Source: Tretioscincus oriximinensis
Taxonomy: Eukaryota; Chordata; Lepidosauria; Squamata; Gymnophthalmidae
Assembly (NCBI GenBank): GCA_022410635.1
Contig: JAJVDF010000417.1
Span: 1,007,370-1,071,369 of the forward strand
DNA: 64,000 bases
Reading direction: 5' to 3'
Shown here: piece by piece, positions 48,590 through 59,431 of the stretch
How positions within the stretch are numbered: the first letter of the stretch is position 1
How the letters are laid out: the number at the start of each line of letters is the position of its first letter
The notes under the pieces: model-generated
The model's input: only the letters and a program-made list of their open reading frames with translations
Told to the model about the DNA's origin: nothing
The model's database searches: none
Position numbers and translations under genes: made by a program

Positions 48590-50340
48590 TATGTTTTTTA
48601 TTATTGTTTNAAAAAAATTAAACACAAATACAAAATAACAATAGACACATACAAAGTACATGTCATTCAGTTAGTACAGTTAAAATGCAACATATTGCCC
48701 ATGACTTAACTTTCATTACAACTTTTTACTTAACATAGTGTAAAACTCAAACTTTCATTTTCAATACATGATATAAACCCTCCTTACATTCATGATCTTC
48801 CCAATATAAACTTCTTAAATATACTTTCTAACTTACCAAAAGCCTATCCCCTCAGCTAATAAAGCCTGTACTTCATATTCCTTTTGTTGTTATTTTCTAT
48901 TTTTTTATATAAACTTTCTCTGGTTTCCAGTTGTAAATTTACATCCCTTTTGAAATGCTTTTGCTAATAACTGCCTAATTCCTCTTTCAAAATTATATAT
49001 TTTTACTATCTTTCCACCCAAATACTAAGATGACTTGAGCTGCTAATAAATTTTTTTTGGATAAATACTCTTCTTCAGTGTTTATGCCTATATTCTCAAC
49101 TTTCAACAACAATTTTCTTTTGTTCAATTAATGTTTGTATCCAAAATAACATTCATCTGTTCCATACTTTCCCTCCAATATTCCTGTATTTTTTGACATG
49201 CCCACCATAGATGGATGTAACTCCCTTTTTCTGTGGGGTTCGTTCCTTGTACCATATGTACCAACTGCACCAGTGTCTTTAATTCTGTAATTGATTCTTT
49301 TCCTCACCAAGTCACCATTATTTTCTTTATCCCCACTGCTAGATCTTCTCTCCATTTGACAAGTAGCCAATATTCTGTACTGTGTGTTAGGTTTATCAGC
49401 ATCCCATATAATTTACTTATTATTCTTTCTTTTTTCTTTTCGATCTAATACCTCTCCCACTATTTTGTCCATTTCCCCAGTTTGTCTTCCATATATTTCC
49501 CTTAACTCTTGAGAACTTATCTTTGCATAAGCTGCATTACACTTCAGCCATTTCTGACTTCCTAGAATATTATATAGTCAGCAGCCACAAATGGCTCAGT
49601 CAGCTAAGCGCAAGTCTTTCATCTGAGAGATCAGGTTTCAAGGCCCTGTGTTGGATGTGAGAGCGGTGAGAGCCTTCTACTAGCCTGAAGCTCTAAGCAA
49701 CCAAGCTATTCAAAAGCAAAAATTGCAAGAAATTGCAACACACTGTGACTAGATAAATGGGAGCCACCACAGCCTGATGGGGAATATAGAATATAAGTCT
49801 TCATCTGAAAAATAACCTTGTAAGCCACTTTGAGTCTCTTCAGGTGAAAAAATGGGGTATAAAAACCCAGTTCTTCTTCTTCTGTGGCTATTACTGCTGC
49901 TGCTGCTTCTATTTGAATGGGAACTGCTTCTGTGTCGAAAATGCCTTCTATTGTCCCGTAACATATAAAATGTAATTTCTGTATATCAGTTACATTTACA
50001 ATTATATAGGATCTATTAATCTCAAACTTTTTCATTGAGAAAGAAAGTTTCTCCAATCCCCCCCTTCCCCACTTTCCTGGATGCTTTTATAAATTGCTGT
50101 GCGCCCCCCCCTCCATTTTATTTGGTTTGTTTGTCTAGTAGTGATGACGTTGTACTAAAGTCTATTACTCTTTCTAGACTTATCCACTTTTTATGTAGCC
50201 AATAGTCTCTTTCTGTGAAATGATTTATATAATATGCTTCTACTTTGGGAGGCCACATCCTCCCAAATAATTTAGAATAACAGATTTAAACCACAGGGGA
50301 TTCCCTTACCAAACGAAGCATAAATATCCCCTTTTGAGTT
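48590..50340 (-). mobile_element. L1 LINE, ORF2 C-terminus and 3' UTR, interrupted by a SINE
   Basis: Minus-strand translation shows L1 ORF2 hallmarks. Near 50.2 kb: YLGGCGLPKVEAYYINHF, the 'GG.GLP....YY' block. Downstream of the SINE: ISSQELREIYGRQTG and DRKEK. At 49.1-49.2 kb: IHLWWACQKIQEYWRE, the C-terminal Cys/His region of L1 (human equivalent 'HCWWECKLVQPLWK'). The 3' UTR runs down to an A-rich end near 48590. A SINE at 49581-49883 splits it. Several frameshifts and stops are present, and the sequence differs clearly from the L1 at 53.6-57.2 kb. Confidence 0.72.
49581..49883 (+). mobile_element. tRNA-derived SINE with (TTC)n tail, inserted in the L1
   Basis: Head atggctcagtcagctaagcg (A box) and gatcaggtttcaaggccc (B box). 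The body includes tagcctgaagctctaagc, gcaagaaattgcaac, aagccactttgagtctcttc and ggggtataaaaacc, with a ttcttcttcttc tail at 49871-49882. It is full length and in the opposite orientation to the host L1. L1 coding traces continue on both sides, which shows the order of insertion. Confidence 0.88.
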
Positions 50341-50710
50341 CACTCCCCCATTACTTAGTTTTTCTGCTTAGTCTGTGCATTCTACTATTCTCTCTCTCTT
50401 ATTATATTTTAGGTTGAACAGGGACACGTCAATAATCATGAAATTAGTCTCTCAGATCCCATTTCCTACCTGTCATGTGGGATTTATCCAGATTTCATTT
50501 ATTCCAGAAGAGAATTTGATTTGCCAACCGGCTGTGGTGTATAACAACACTAAATAGTCTTATGTTTTAGTCATACTATGTAATCCTTATTTCTATAATG
50601 TCAAAAGAATGCCTTTGCTTGGTCAGTTTCATTTCCTTACTAATCTTCTACAATAACTTCTTCTTCTCCAACTATTCCACTCTCCTTTCACCACTCATCT
50701 TTCATTCCAT
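50341..50710. other. Unannotated stretch
   Basis: No recognised feature; the first part could still be degraded L1. Confidence 0.4.
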
Positions 50711-51312
50711 AGTTGATTCTGCTGTGGAATTAGAGAAGATGCAGAAAAGGGTGACAAGAATGATCAAGGAGCTGGAGCACCTCCCATATGAAATCTGGCT
50801 GTAACGTCTGGGCCTCTCAAAAGACAGTGTTTGAGAGGTGATTTGATTGAAGTGTATAAAATCATGCATGGGATGGATAAGATGAATAGAGAAAAAATGT
50901 TTTCTCTATCACACAGCACTAGAACCAGGGGTCATTCCTTGAAGCTGATGGGCAGTAGAGTGAGGACAGACAAGGGAAAGTATTTTTTCAGCCAGAGGGT
51001 CATCAGCCTTTGGAATTTATTTCCAGAATTGGTGGTGGTAGCTAGCAGCCTGGATAGCTTTAAGACAGGATTAGAAAAGTTCATGGACACCAAGGGTATA
51101 AATATCTACTAGGATAGGTGTCTTGATGCTGCCTCTGAGATGGAGCAGCAGGCAGTATTCCTAAAATGCCATTTGTAGGGCACCAAGAACAGTTGAAGAT
51201 TTTGCCTTCTGTTCGAGACTGCCCAGGTGCAGTTGGTGGGCCACTGTGTGACACAGAAGACTGGACTAGATGGGTCCGGCCAGATCCAGCAGGGCTTCTC
51301 TTATGTTCTTAT
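50711..51312 (+). mobile_element. CR1-like LINE, best-preserved copy
   Basis: ORF2 residues VELEKMQKRVTRMIKELEHL open the copy at 50720. After a stop and frameshift near 50805 the frame 50831-51112 is open for about 93 residues, with RGDLIEVYKIMHGMDKMN, STRTRGHSLKL, FFSQRVISLWNLFPE and SLDSFKTGLEKFMDTKGI. This is the conserved C-terminus of CR1-clade ORF2 (chicken CR1 has 'RGDLIAAFQYLKG' and 'VVRHWNRLP'). The 3' UTR ends cttctcttatgttcttat. It is 5'-truncated and has no clear target duplication, as is usual for CR1. Confidence 0.88.
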
Positions 51313-52683
51313 TTCTCCCCATACACTCTCTCAGTGACCTCTAAACTTCAGTCAAGCACCTTAGGTTAATCTAGCCTATAAAATGAGTGGGTTAAATTTG
51401 ATTAATTTGAACTGTACTTTTGTTTAATGCTATATTTTGGGCAGGAAACTATGAATACTGCCATGCGGCTTTCCATCTGTGCCTCTTCATAAATGCATGT
51501 GAACAATTGCATTCAAAGACCAGAGCAAGAAACAGTTTATATATGAACATCCATCATTATCTTTGTCATTGTCAGAGGGTTGCTGGGGTTGTTTTTTTTG
51601 TTATTATTGTTGTTGTTGTAATTGTCACTATATTTTAATTCTTTTTTATTGTGGACTGCATAAGATAAAGAATCAATGTTTTTCTAAATTTTGCAAAATA
51701 CGATATGAAAACCATCCATCATTACCTGTATTATTTTTTCAGCCAAAATGCAAGGCAAATAAATACCNGAGTTGCCAGGTGGGAAATAGGTCTATTCAAT
51801 TAAATAAAGTCCATGTTGGATCATCATTCTGTTGGCAATAGCAATCAAACAGAAGCCTCTAGAATATTTATAAACAGTGTGTATAGGCACAGATGTCTTC
51901 AGATTAATTAGGCAGGTATTTTCTAGTATGGTTCTTTTACATAGCTAGTGCAACTAGAAGCCTTTGATAAGTGTATTACATAAATTGGTAATACTGGAAT
52001 AGTTTGTCAGAAACTTTGACCCATTGGTAGTGGATGCTGTTATGGAGTCCAAGAATAAACCAGCAAAGTATAATTTTTATATTAACCAAGATATATGGCC
52101 AATGATCCTCTCCCCAATTTCTAAACTAGCTTGTTGAATATCTATATTAAAGGGTAAATATAAAAACAAAACTACATTTCAAAGTAAATAAACAATTTAT
52201 TTTTAAACTTTAAGTAAAGCTGTTTGAAATGTAATGGCTCATAAATGATTATGAGCCAGATAATTAGTGCAAAGCAGAGGATGCAGAGGATGCAGAGTTA
52301 CATGGAATCCCCCTGCACCAAAGGCAGGAACAACATACCATGAATTAAATTTAATGGTGTAATTCAATATATAAATGGACGAACACTGGGAAATATAAGG
52401 ACAACTAGGCTTACATAGTGTTGGCTTCTAAATTAGCCATGGTCGTGGAAAAAGGCCAGCTGGGAACCATTCAGCAACTTGGCAGTAGAATCAAATAATT
52501 ATTAGGGAAAAGATAAAAATACTCAAAGTGGAAAAAAATCTTATTCCCCAATTTTATGTCACTAGTTTAGAAATTCAAAATTCATTTCAATTATGGAACT
52601 ACATTTAAAGGTAATACAGACATAAAAGAAAGGTGGGCAGGGTGGTTGTGGGGAAATTCAGGCTACCTTTCCACATAGAATTT
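51313..52683. other. Unannotated AT-rich stretch
   Basis: No recognised feature; short ttgttgttgttg run near 51608. Confidence 0.45.
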
Positions 52684-52772
52684 GCATTGTGGATCTTTAA
52701 AGATCTTAGAGACTGACAAGAAAAAATGGTCACTAGTATGAACTTTTATAGACAAGTTTACTTAGACTTGTC
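52684..52772 (+). repeat. Degraded short interspersed repeat (GTGTTAGTC family)
   Basis: cttagagactgacaag, atgaacttttatagacaag and tttacttag align with the right half of the repeat at 8754 and 18137. Confidence 0.4.
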
Positions 52773-53272
52773 AACAAAAAGTTTTACTTTTCCCCCTGTT
52801 ATTCTCTAAAATATAGCAAGGCTTCCATGCTATAAATTAGTTTTCAGACTAATAAGTTACTTGCTTGAATTCTGTCACAATTCAACTTTTATGTTACCAT
52901 AAAATAATAAAACATAATTTTCTGCATCAAGACCTGTGTAACTAAGAAATCTATACACAGTGCTTTGGTTTCTGAAAGCTACATCAGAGGAGAAAACCAG
53001 GGGCTTTAGATGAACTTAGGACTGTGTCCAGAGAGGGTCAAGTATATACTTGAAATTTGAATTTCTGTTACATTTTTCTCACTAGGTTATTATATAACAG
53101 CAGATTGAGGCTTTTAAAGCCAATTATCCAGAGTATTGGTTTTCTGGAAAAACCCACTATCAAAGCGCTATATAGGAAATTTGTTGTATGGAAACAATAA
53201 ATTATCCAATAACATTCATGAGGATAGATTGCTATACTTTCTCATGACAATCAACAAACAAAATGGCTGACA
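52773..53272. other. Unannotated AT-rich stretch
   Basis: No recognised feature. Confidence 0.4.
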
Positions 53273-53524
53273 GAACATAAGAACATAAGAAGAGCCATAC
53301 TGGATCAGGCCACAGCCCATCAAGTCCAGCATTCTGTGTCACACAGAGGCCCACCAGATGCACCTCGGCAGTCTGAACAGAGGAAAGCAAAATATGCTCC
53401 ATCCAGGAGGCAACATCCAGACATCCATCCTAGTATCCATTTATACCCTTGGTGTCCATAAACCTGTCCAGTCCTGTCTTGAAACTATCCGAGCTGTTAG
53501 CTACCACTACCTCTTCAGGAAGTA
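53273..53524 (-). mobile_element. CR1-like LINE, 3' UTR and last ORF2 codons
   Basis: Tail gaacataagaacataagaag (two octamer units) at 53273, then catactggatcaggccac, the 3' UTR, and tagtatccatttatacc covering the ORF2 stop. It ends at cttcaggaagta. About 50 bp are deleted inside the 3' UTR compared with the copy at 55540. Confidence 0.85.
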
Positions 53525-53637
53525 GAAGAGTGTGACATGTGCATAGAAAATCTCACTTGTCAGAAACTGACAGAAGAATTTTGAAATGTACTGTAAATAT
53601 ATGAATGAGGCACATTAAAACTGAAAAACCAATGAAT
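53525..53637. other. Short spacer and L1 target site
   Basis: Unassigned DNA ending in ccaatgaat (53629-53637), which is repeated after the L1 at 57172-57180. Confidence 0.6.
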
Positions 53638-53728
53638 AAAAACAGGGGAGAATGAGGTCAGGGAAATCTTAGCGAACTTTTATACTACATTATATAAGGA
53701 AAGGAGGGTAGAAGACATCCCTATCCAA

Positions 53729-55187
53729 GTGGAAGAACAANTAAGGGAGGANCAAAGACTACACCTTAATAAGGAAATAACAGCGGAGGAGATCATGGGT
53801 GCGATAGATTCGCTGAAGAGCAGAAAATCCCCAGGCCCAGACGGCTATACAGCGGAATTCTACAAATTATTTATGCAGGATCTGGTCCCACACATTAATA
53901 CTATTCAATAGGACCCTTACCGCACAAGAGATCCCCCAAACATGGAAAGAGGCGGAGGTGATCCCTATTTTAAAAAAAGGGAAAGGGGAAGATCTGGCTG
54001 AATCGTATCGGCCAATTACGTTGGCCAATGTAGATTATAAGATTTTCGCGAAAATAATGGCTAAAAGACTAGAAGTATGCATCCCAACTATGGTGGGGGA
54101 AGATCAATATGGCTTTGTGCAGTCCTGTAAAATCGCGGATCCAATAATCTCGGTGAATGTATTAAACCATGCATCTAAACTACATCGTAAGCTGGGACTA
54201 TTAAAACTAGACGTGTACAAAGCCTTTGACTCCGTAAATCACAAATTCTTGAGTAGGGTGGTGGAGCAATATGGATGCGGAAGATTATTTACCAATCTAG
54301 TTGCTCAACTATATGCATACAATCAAGCAAGAATTAGAGTAAACGGGGGATTATCTAACCCATTTCCGATATGCAACGGAGTTAAGCAGGGCTGTCTGCT
54401 GTCCCCGCTTCTTTTTCTGCTAGCAGTGGAACAATTGGCAATTAAAATAAGAAACAATCAAAATATATGTGGATATAGGATCACCCAAAGTCAAATTAAG
54501 CTGAATTTATACGCAGATGATGCGTTGATTCTATTAGAAGACCCATTAAATTCGATTCCATATTTATCAGAAGAACTGGAGAAATTCGAAAAGATATAGG
54601 GTTTAAAAATAAATTTAGATAAATCAGAGTTACTAACCATTAATATAAGTAATAGAGATCAAAGGCAAATAAAGAATCTCACAGGCATAAAGACTGGGAT
54701 TAAGAGAATGACCTATTTGGGGGTCAAAATAACAAAAAATCCAAAAAAGCTTATAGACGCCAATTATAATGCTGTTTGGACTAAAGTGAGGAAAATGTTA
54801 AAAAAATGGCCAACCACCTACTGGGATCTGTTAACAAAAAAGAGAGCGATACAGATGATGATATTACCCAGGTTTATGTATCTTTTCCAAACTGTCCCAG
54901 GCATAATTCCGATCCAAAAGCTCAAGCTTTGGGAGATGGAGATAAATTGGGCATTAAATCAAAAAAAGAATAGAATATCTAACTCCAACTACTATTCGAG
55001 CAGTAAAAAAGGGGGCTGGGGCTTCCCCAGTCTAAGACTCTATCATGAAGCATGGCAAATATTAAGAACTATTGATATTGAATATGAGGACCAAAACAAG
55101 TCGATTAAGGTAGAGAGGATACTAAACAATATACCAAATCACCCCATTCTTACAGACCAAATTGATATAAGAGTAAGGAGATTATAG
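53729..55187 (+). pseudogene. L1 ORF2 reverse transcriptase domain, broken
   Basis: In order: KSPGPDGYTAEFYK (53729 frame), then after a frameshift near 53905 IPILKKGKGEDLAESYRPIT, the motif-A-like KLDVYKAFDSVNH, the motif-B-like GVKQGCLLSPLLF, and the catalytic YADD at 54510-54521. An in-frame TAG at 54597 is followed in the same frame by LKINLDKSE, MTYLGVKIT and the L1-typical KKGGWGFPSLRLYHEAW to a stop at 55185. ORF2 nicks DNA and reverse-transcribes L1 RNA; the endonuclease half is missing here. Catalytic Asp residues are intact despite the disabling mutations. Confidence 0.9.
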
Positions 55188-55539
55188 CTCCCACTGGAAA
55201 ATCTGGCAGAAATACCGACGGAAATTAGCCCCGGATATATATCAAATAGCATCTACAAAAATTATCAACAAAAATGGAGAGGAAACACTTGCTAGTTTTA
55301 TAAAGAGCTTGCCGGTGAGAAGATTAAGAGAATTGTATGACGACACGGGAACACCATTTAATATGACAAGGATAAGGAATCTATCCCCAGGACGATACGC
55401 ATGATTAAACACCATAGCGATTTACCTCTTCATACATAAAACAGAGGTTAAAAATCAAATGCGTGCCGCTAAATCGCAATTAGAAAACATAGTGGACAGT
55501 CAAACCATAAATAATAAAATCATCATTGCAAGGCTATAT
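55188..55539 (+). pseudogene. L1 ORF2, region between RT and C-terminus, frameshifted
   Basis: After the stop at 55185 the reading moves frame. SLPVRRLRELYDDTGTPF and MRAAKSQLENIVDSQ (from 55459) are recognisable ORF2 continuation. The frame runs to KIIIARLY and is cut by the CR1 insertion at 55540. Confidence 0.7.
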
Positions 55540-56311
55540 GAACATAAGAACATAAGAAGAGCCATACTGGATCAGGCCACAACCCATCGAGTCCAGCATT
55601 CTGTGTCACACAGAGGCCCACCAGATGCACCTGGGCAGTCCGAACAGAGGAAAGTAAAATATGCTGCTCCTGTTTGTGACTCCCTGCAAATGGTATTTCA
55701 TAGAGCCTATTGCTCTATCCCGGAGGCTACATCCAGACAACTATCTTAGTATCCATTTATACCAGGGGTAGGGAACCTATGGCTCGCGAGCCAGATATGG
55801 CTCTTTTGATGGCCGTATCTGGCTCGCAGACAGGACTCCTACCTGTCTATGGGAAGGATGTGACATGTCCAACATTCCAGCTTCTTCTGCGAATGCCTCA
55901 AAGCTGGCATTCTCTCAACATCAGGTGGGAAGAATGCCAGCTTCCAGTCATGCGCAGGAAAAAGAAGAAGCCAGACTGCTGGACTGATGTCATGCATCGC
56001 AAGCTCACAATGTAAGTTATTTATTTATTTATTTTTACTGCTAATTACCATTGTTTCAGTCCAGTTGTGGCTTTATACAGTAGGGAGGAGCATTCCTTGC
56101 TGTACTAAGTGAACATTGGAGCGATTGATCTGTCAATGGCCCTTTAAACATATTGTACGGCTCTCGCGGAATTATATTTCAAAATATGTGGCGTTTACGG
56201 CTCTCTTAGCCAAAAAGGTTCCTGACCCCTGATTTATACCCTTAGTGTCCATAAACCTGTCTAGTCCTGTCTTGAAACTATCCAAGCTGTTAGCTACCAC
56301 TACCTCTTCAG
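55540..56311 (-). mobile_element. CR1-like LINE inside L1 (itself split by a hAT)
   Basis: The tail gaacataagaacataagaag lies at 55540. The 3' UTR continues to tagtatccatttatac at 55762 and resumes at 56240 with the last ORF2 codons, to cttcagg. L1 codons read ...ARLY before and ...ELLADLEF after, so the insertion added essentially no target duplication. This is normal for CR1, and the empty L1 site can be read directly. Confidence 0.9.
55763..56231. mobile_element. Non-autonomous hAT element, 469 bp, perfect 8-bp TSD
   Basis: Ends caggggtagggaacct and aggttcctgacccctg are inverted repeats. The duplication atttatac stands at 55755-55762 and 56232-56239. Internally the tggctcgcgagccagatatgg and gtacggctctcgcgg blocks are subterminal repeats. 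No transposase is present. It sits inside the CR1, making it the youngest of the three insertions. Confidence 0.93.
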
Positions 56312-56881
56312 GAGCTACTGGCAGATTTGGAGTTTACGAGGAAATCCAAAATTAGAGAATTCTGGCATAGGGAGATAAATATCAGTGAGGAGGAATGAGA
56401 CAAATGGACTATGGATGTGGACAGAATTAAATATAATAAACTTAAAGGAGTCGAAAGGAAATTGATCAATCAATGGTATAAAACTCCGAAACAAATGGCT
56501 CATATTGTAGGCTCAACATCAGACTGTTGGCACGGATGTAATACCCCAGGCACATATATGCATATGTGGGCATTATGCCCCCATATATGTACCTTTAGAG
56601 CTATGATATATGATGAATTGAAAGAGCTAACGGGTCGGAATATACAGGACACTAACAAATTATGGATCACGAATGATGCGGGATGCACAAATTGGAGGGT
56701 TGATGAATCCAATATTATAAAACAGGGGATATACGCCGCCCATATAGTCATTGCAAGAGGCTGGAAGGATCAGACAAAATGGACTCGCCAGCTCTGGTAC
56801 GATTACTTGGGAGAAATAATGATGCAGGAGGCGGTCAGGGAAAGGAGGTTGCATCTAATGAATATTCAAATAAAAAAATAA
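56312..56881 (+). pseudogene. L1 ORF2 C-terminal zinc-knuckle region
   Basis: Continuation after the CR1 insertion: LLADLEFTRKSKIREFWH, a stop near 56397, then an open frame 56411-56881 with KQMAHIVGSTSDCWHGC, TPGTYMHMWALCPH (the Cys/His pattern of the L1 C-terminus), ITNDAG, AAHIVIARGWKDQTKW and LHLMNIQIKK before the stop at 56879. The last 156 residues are uninterrupted. Confidence 0.85.
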
Positions 56882-57180
56882 TTGGATGCAAAAATGGAAA
56901 GGAATATACGAGAAGGTGATGTTAGGTAACCAAAATATAGACATAATAATTAGACGATAGCTCTTATGCAGAGGCTCAGATTGATAATATAGTATGATTA
57001 CATCGAATTTGATTCTGGTCCGAACCAGTGGGAGGGGGGAAGGGTGATGGGGGTGTTTGATGTTTGTGATCATTCTTTGTATGTGTTTCTTTTTATTCAA
57101 TGTTTTCTGTATTGTATTGTTTATTGTATATAGATTATGTGTTTTCAATTAAAAAAAACCATTAAAAAACCCCAATGAAT

Positions 57181-57923
57181 CGGATTATAAGGAAATTCTG
57201 CAATAAAGAAATGCTATGTGGATAAATCCTGAATTCAAAACAAAAGAACTAAAACAAAGTTGAGTTCTCTTTCCAATTACATTGCCCTCACCAGGAAAGT
57301 GTATATATGAATCTTTTTTGCAAATGGAGTCAGTCCATGTCCCCCAAATCCCTGGGCCACCTTCAGAATAATCTCTTTTGTTTTTCCACTAGTGAACTGG
57401 AAATATTTCTGGGAATGCAAATCTATCCATTATAAGTAAAATATTTGGTTTCTTCCAATCCTTAATCTGTACTTTTCTTTTTCCTTTCCTTTTAAGCAAC
57501 TTACTAAATACTAAGTTTGTCTTAGTTGATTTAGATGTGTCGTATTTTTCATTTTTTTTAGTAATTGTTAGAGAATGTGCTTCCATTTTTTCCCATCCTC
57601 TATCCATTGGATCCTTCCTACTCTTTTCAGAATCCATCAAAATCTGCCTTTCTGAAGTTGAACCTTGAATATCTTCCTCCCTTTGTTATCCAAAAATTAA
57701 GGATAGCATGGTCAATGCTCTCTAAGGTCACATCAACCCTATTTCCACAACCATTTCCTCCCTATTGGAAAAAATAAGTCCATGATGTCTGAGGTAGCAG
57801 TCTTCCCTTTCATAAATAATATGCATTTTTCACTACAACTATATCAACATATAGAAATGATAAAAAGGTTTTCCCTTCAGCAATTTGTAAGCCACTGTCT
57901 GAAACAGAATGCTGGATGAGATT
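57181..57923. other. Unannotated AT-rich stretch
   Basis: No recognised feature. The 57850-57923 part ends gaaacagaatgctggatgag, which loosely resembles the CR1-like 3' UTR (acacagaatgctgga). Confidence 0.4.
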
Positions 57924-58104
57924 ATGCTGACCATATGACCCCTTTTAGAGGGGGTAGAAACCCAGTTTTGGAGTGCCTCATGGTTTTTGCTAAAGATTTT
58001 TTTTTTCAAAAAAAGATTTTTTTAAAAAAAATATTGTTTTTTAAAAAAAATTCCCTCAGGAAAAACCGGGAGGCACCGCCAAACCGGGGTCATCTGGTCA
58101 GCCT
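57924..58104. mobile_element. hAT-like hairpin element, second copy
   Basis: Ends atgctgaccatatgacccc and ggggtcatctggtcagcct match the element at 34439-34662. Also shared: agaaacccagttttgg, ggagtgcctca on the left and gggaggcaccgcc on the right, with a T/A-rich loop. The flanks (atgagatt and aaatgagg) are not a clean duplication, so this copy is older or its ends have mutated. A related SINE- or LINE-type phrase, ctaatttagcagggt, follows it. Confidence 0.72.
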
Positions 58105-59087
58105 AAATGAGGCTGTGGCCTAATTTAGCAGGGTACCTCTGACTTTCTTATGTTCTTAATTAATTTCATGTTAGCTAAGTTTCCTTTTCGGTTCCTTTGT
58201 ACTGTTACAATTCTTTTTTACATAGTTCTTACATGGTTCTTTATTTATCTAAATCCTTTCTAAGTCCCTTTTATTTTATTTTTGCAATTTCTCTTCAAAA
58301 TTCTACCACTCATCTTTATTATTATCATTAAAAGTATTATTATAGTTATTGTTATTATAATAATACGGTCCATTATTTTTTCCAGTTATTTTACCATTAA
58401 TCCAACAACTTCACATTATTTGCAGGTATCTTTGATGCCCCTGTCTTTCTGTCCATTTCATTTATATTTCTAATCCATCCTATATCTGAAGATCTCAGTA
58501 ATTAATCACAATAAAAACATAATGCAAACTGAATTGGTTTAAAAATAATGGTGCCTAAAAAAAAGTGGGCCAAGTGGGGGGAGGGAGAAGGAAAAACTAT
58601 TTTCTTTAGCCAAAGGCCAGAATAAAGAGGAATGTCTTCAAGGATTTGTTTAGGGTACGTCCCCACTCATGATATACAGCGAGTTGGATGTGACATTACC
58701 TTCTCTCTGCCTCATGAAGTCACACATGTCCAGCATTCCACACTCAGCAAATGTCATTTGCCATGTAACAAGTTGCCACTGTACTTAAATCAGAAGTAGA
58801 CATTTTATAATATCTGAAAGAAAACAGCAAATGGGTAATCTTCTGAGAATTTGGAGCAAGACTAACAGTTCATTGGCTCTTGGCTCACAGAGTGCTTTGA
58901 AATTGTATGCTGGCTCACAGAGAATGTTGGAGATTACAGTCAGATCAGTGCAGCAACATCATCAGGGGCTAGTCATGTGACACAATTACTGCGCTTTTAT
59001 AAGCTTTAGAAGCTGAAAACAAAAGATCACAGACTTCAAAGTTGTCAGTCATTTTTTTTACAAGCTGGCCAATCCTTCTCCTGCCTG
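58105..59087. other. Unannotated stretch
   Basis: No recognised feature apart from an (ATT)/(TTA)-rich patch at 58315-58375. Confidence 0.4.
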
Positions 59088-59423
59088 TAGGGTTGACAGT
59101 CCCGGTTTTGGGGACAATTTTGCTGTCCCGTCTGGGTTTGGCTAAAATAGTTAAAAATCCCGGGTTGCCGCCGCCGCTAATGCCGCCGCCGCTACCCCCC
59201 GCCGCTAACACTGCCACCGCTAAACCCCCGCCGCTAACGCCGCCGCCGCTAACCCCCCAGGGCGAAACGCCTCCTCCAAAGGAGCAGCTGCGCACCAACG
59301 CTTGTGAGACAGGCAGGAAAGACGTTCTGCCTGTCTCGCTACAGGTGTCTGTATGCGCGCACATGCACGCACCCCCACCCCACCCCCGTCCCAGTTTTGG
59401 GTTGCCATAATATGGCAACTCTA
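59088..59423. mobile_element. Non-autonomous hAT element, 336 bp, perfect 8-bp TSD
   Basis: Ends tagggttgacagtcccgg and tatggcaactcta, with cctgcctg at 59080-59087 and 59424-59431. The flanking blocks gtcccggttttgg, aaaatcccgggttg and cttgtgagacaggcaggaaa match the copy at 8888-9242. The core differs: a ccgccgccgctaac minisatellite replaces the C-rich one. Open frames across it are repeat artefacts. Confidence 0.93.
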
Positions 59424-59431
59424 CCTGCCTG

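Larger units (their letters stand above)
53638..57171 (+). mobile_element. 5'-truncated L1 LINE with TSD, carrying nested CR1 and hAT
   Basis: It begins within ORF2, upstream of the reverse transcriptase, and ends in an A-rich tail at about 57150-57170. A 9-bp target duplication ccaatgaat flanks it (53629-53637, 57172-57180). Without the 0.77-kb insertion at 55540-56311 the L1 body is about 2.76 kb. The 3' UTR has a G-rich tract (gtgggaggggggaaggg, 57026), common in L1. It is dead: at least two frameshifts and several stops. Confidence 0.9.
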
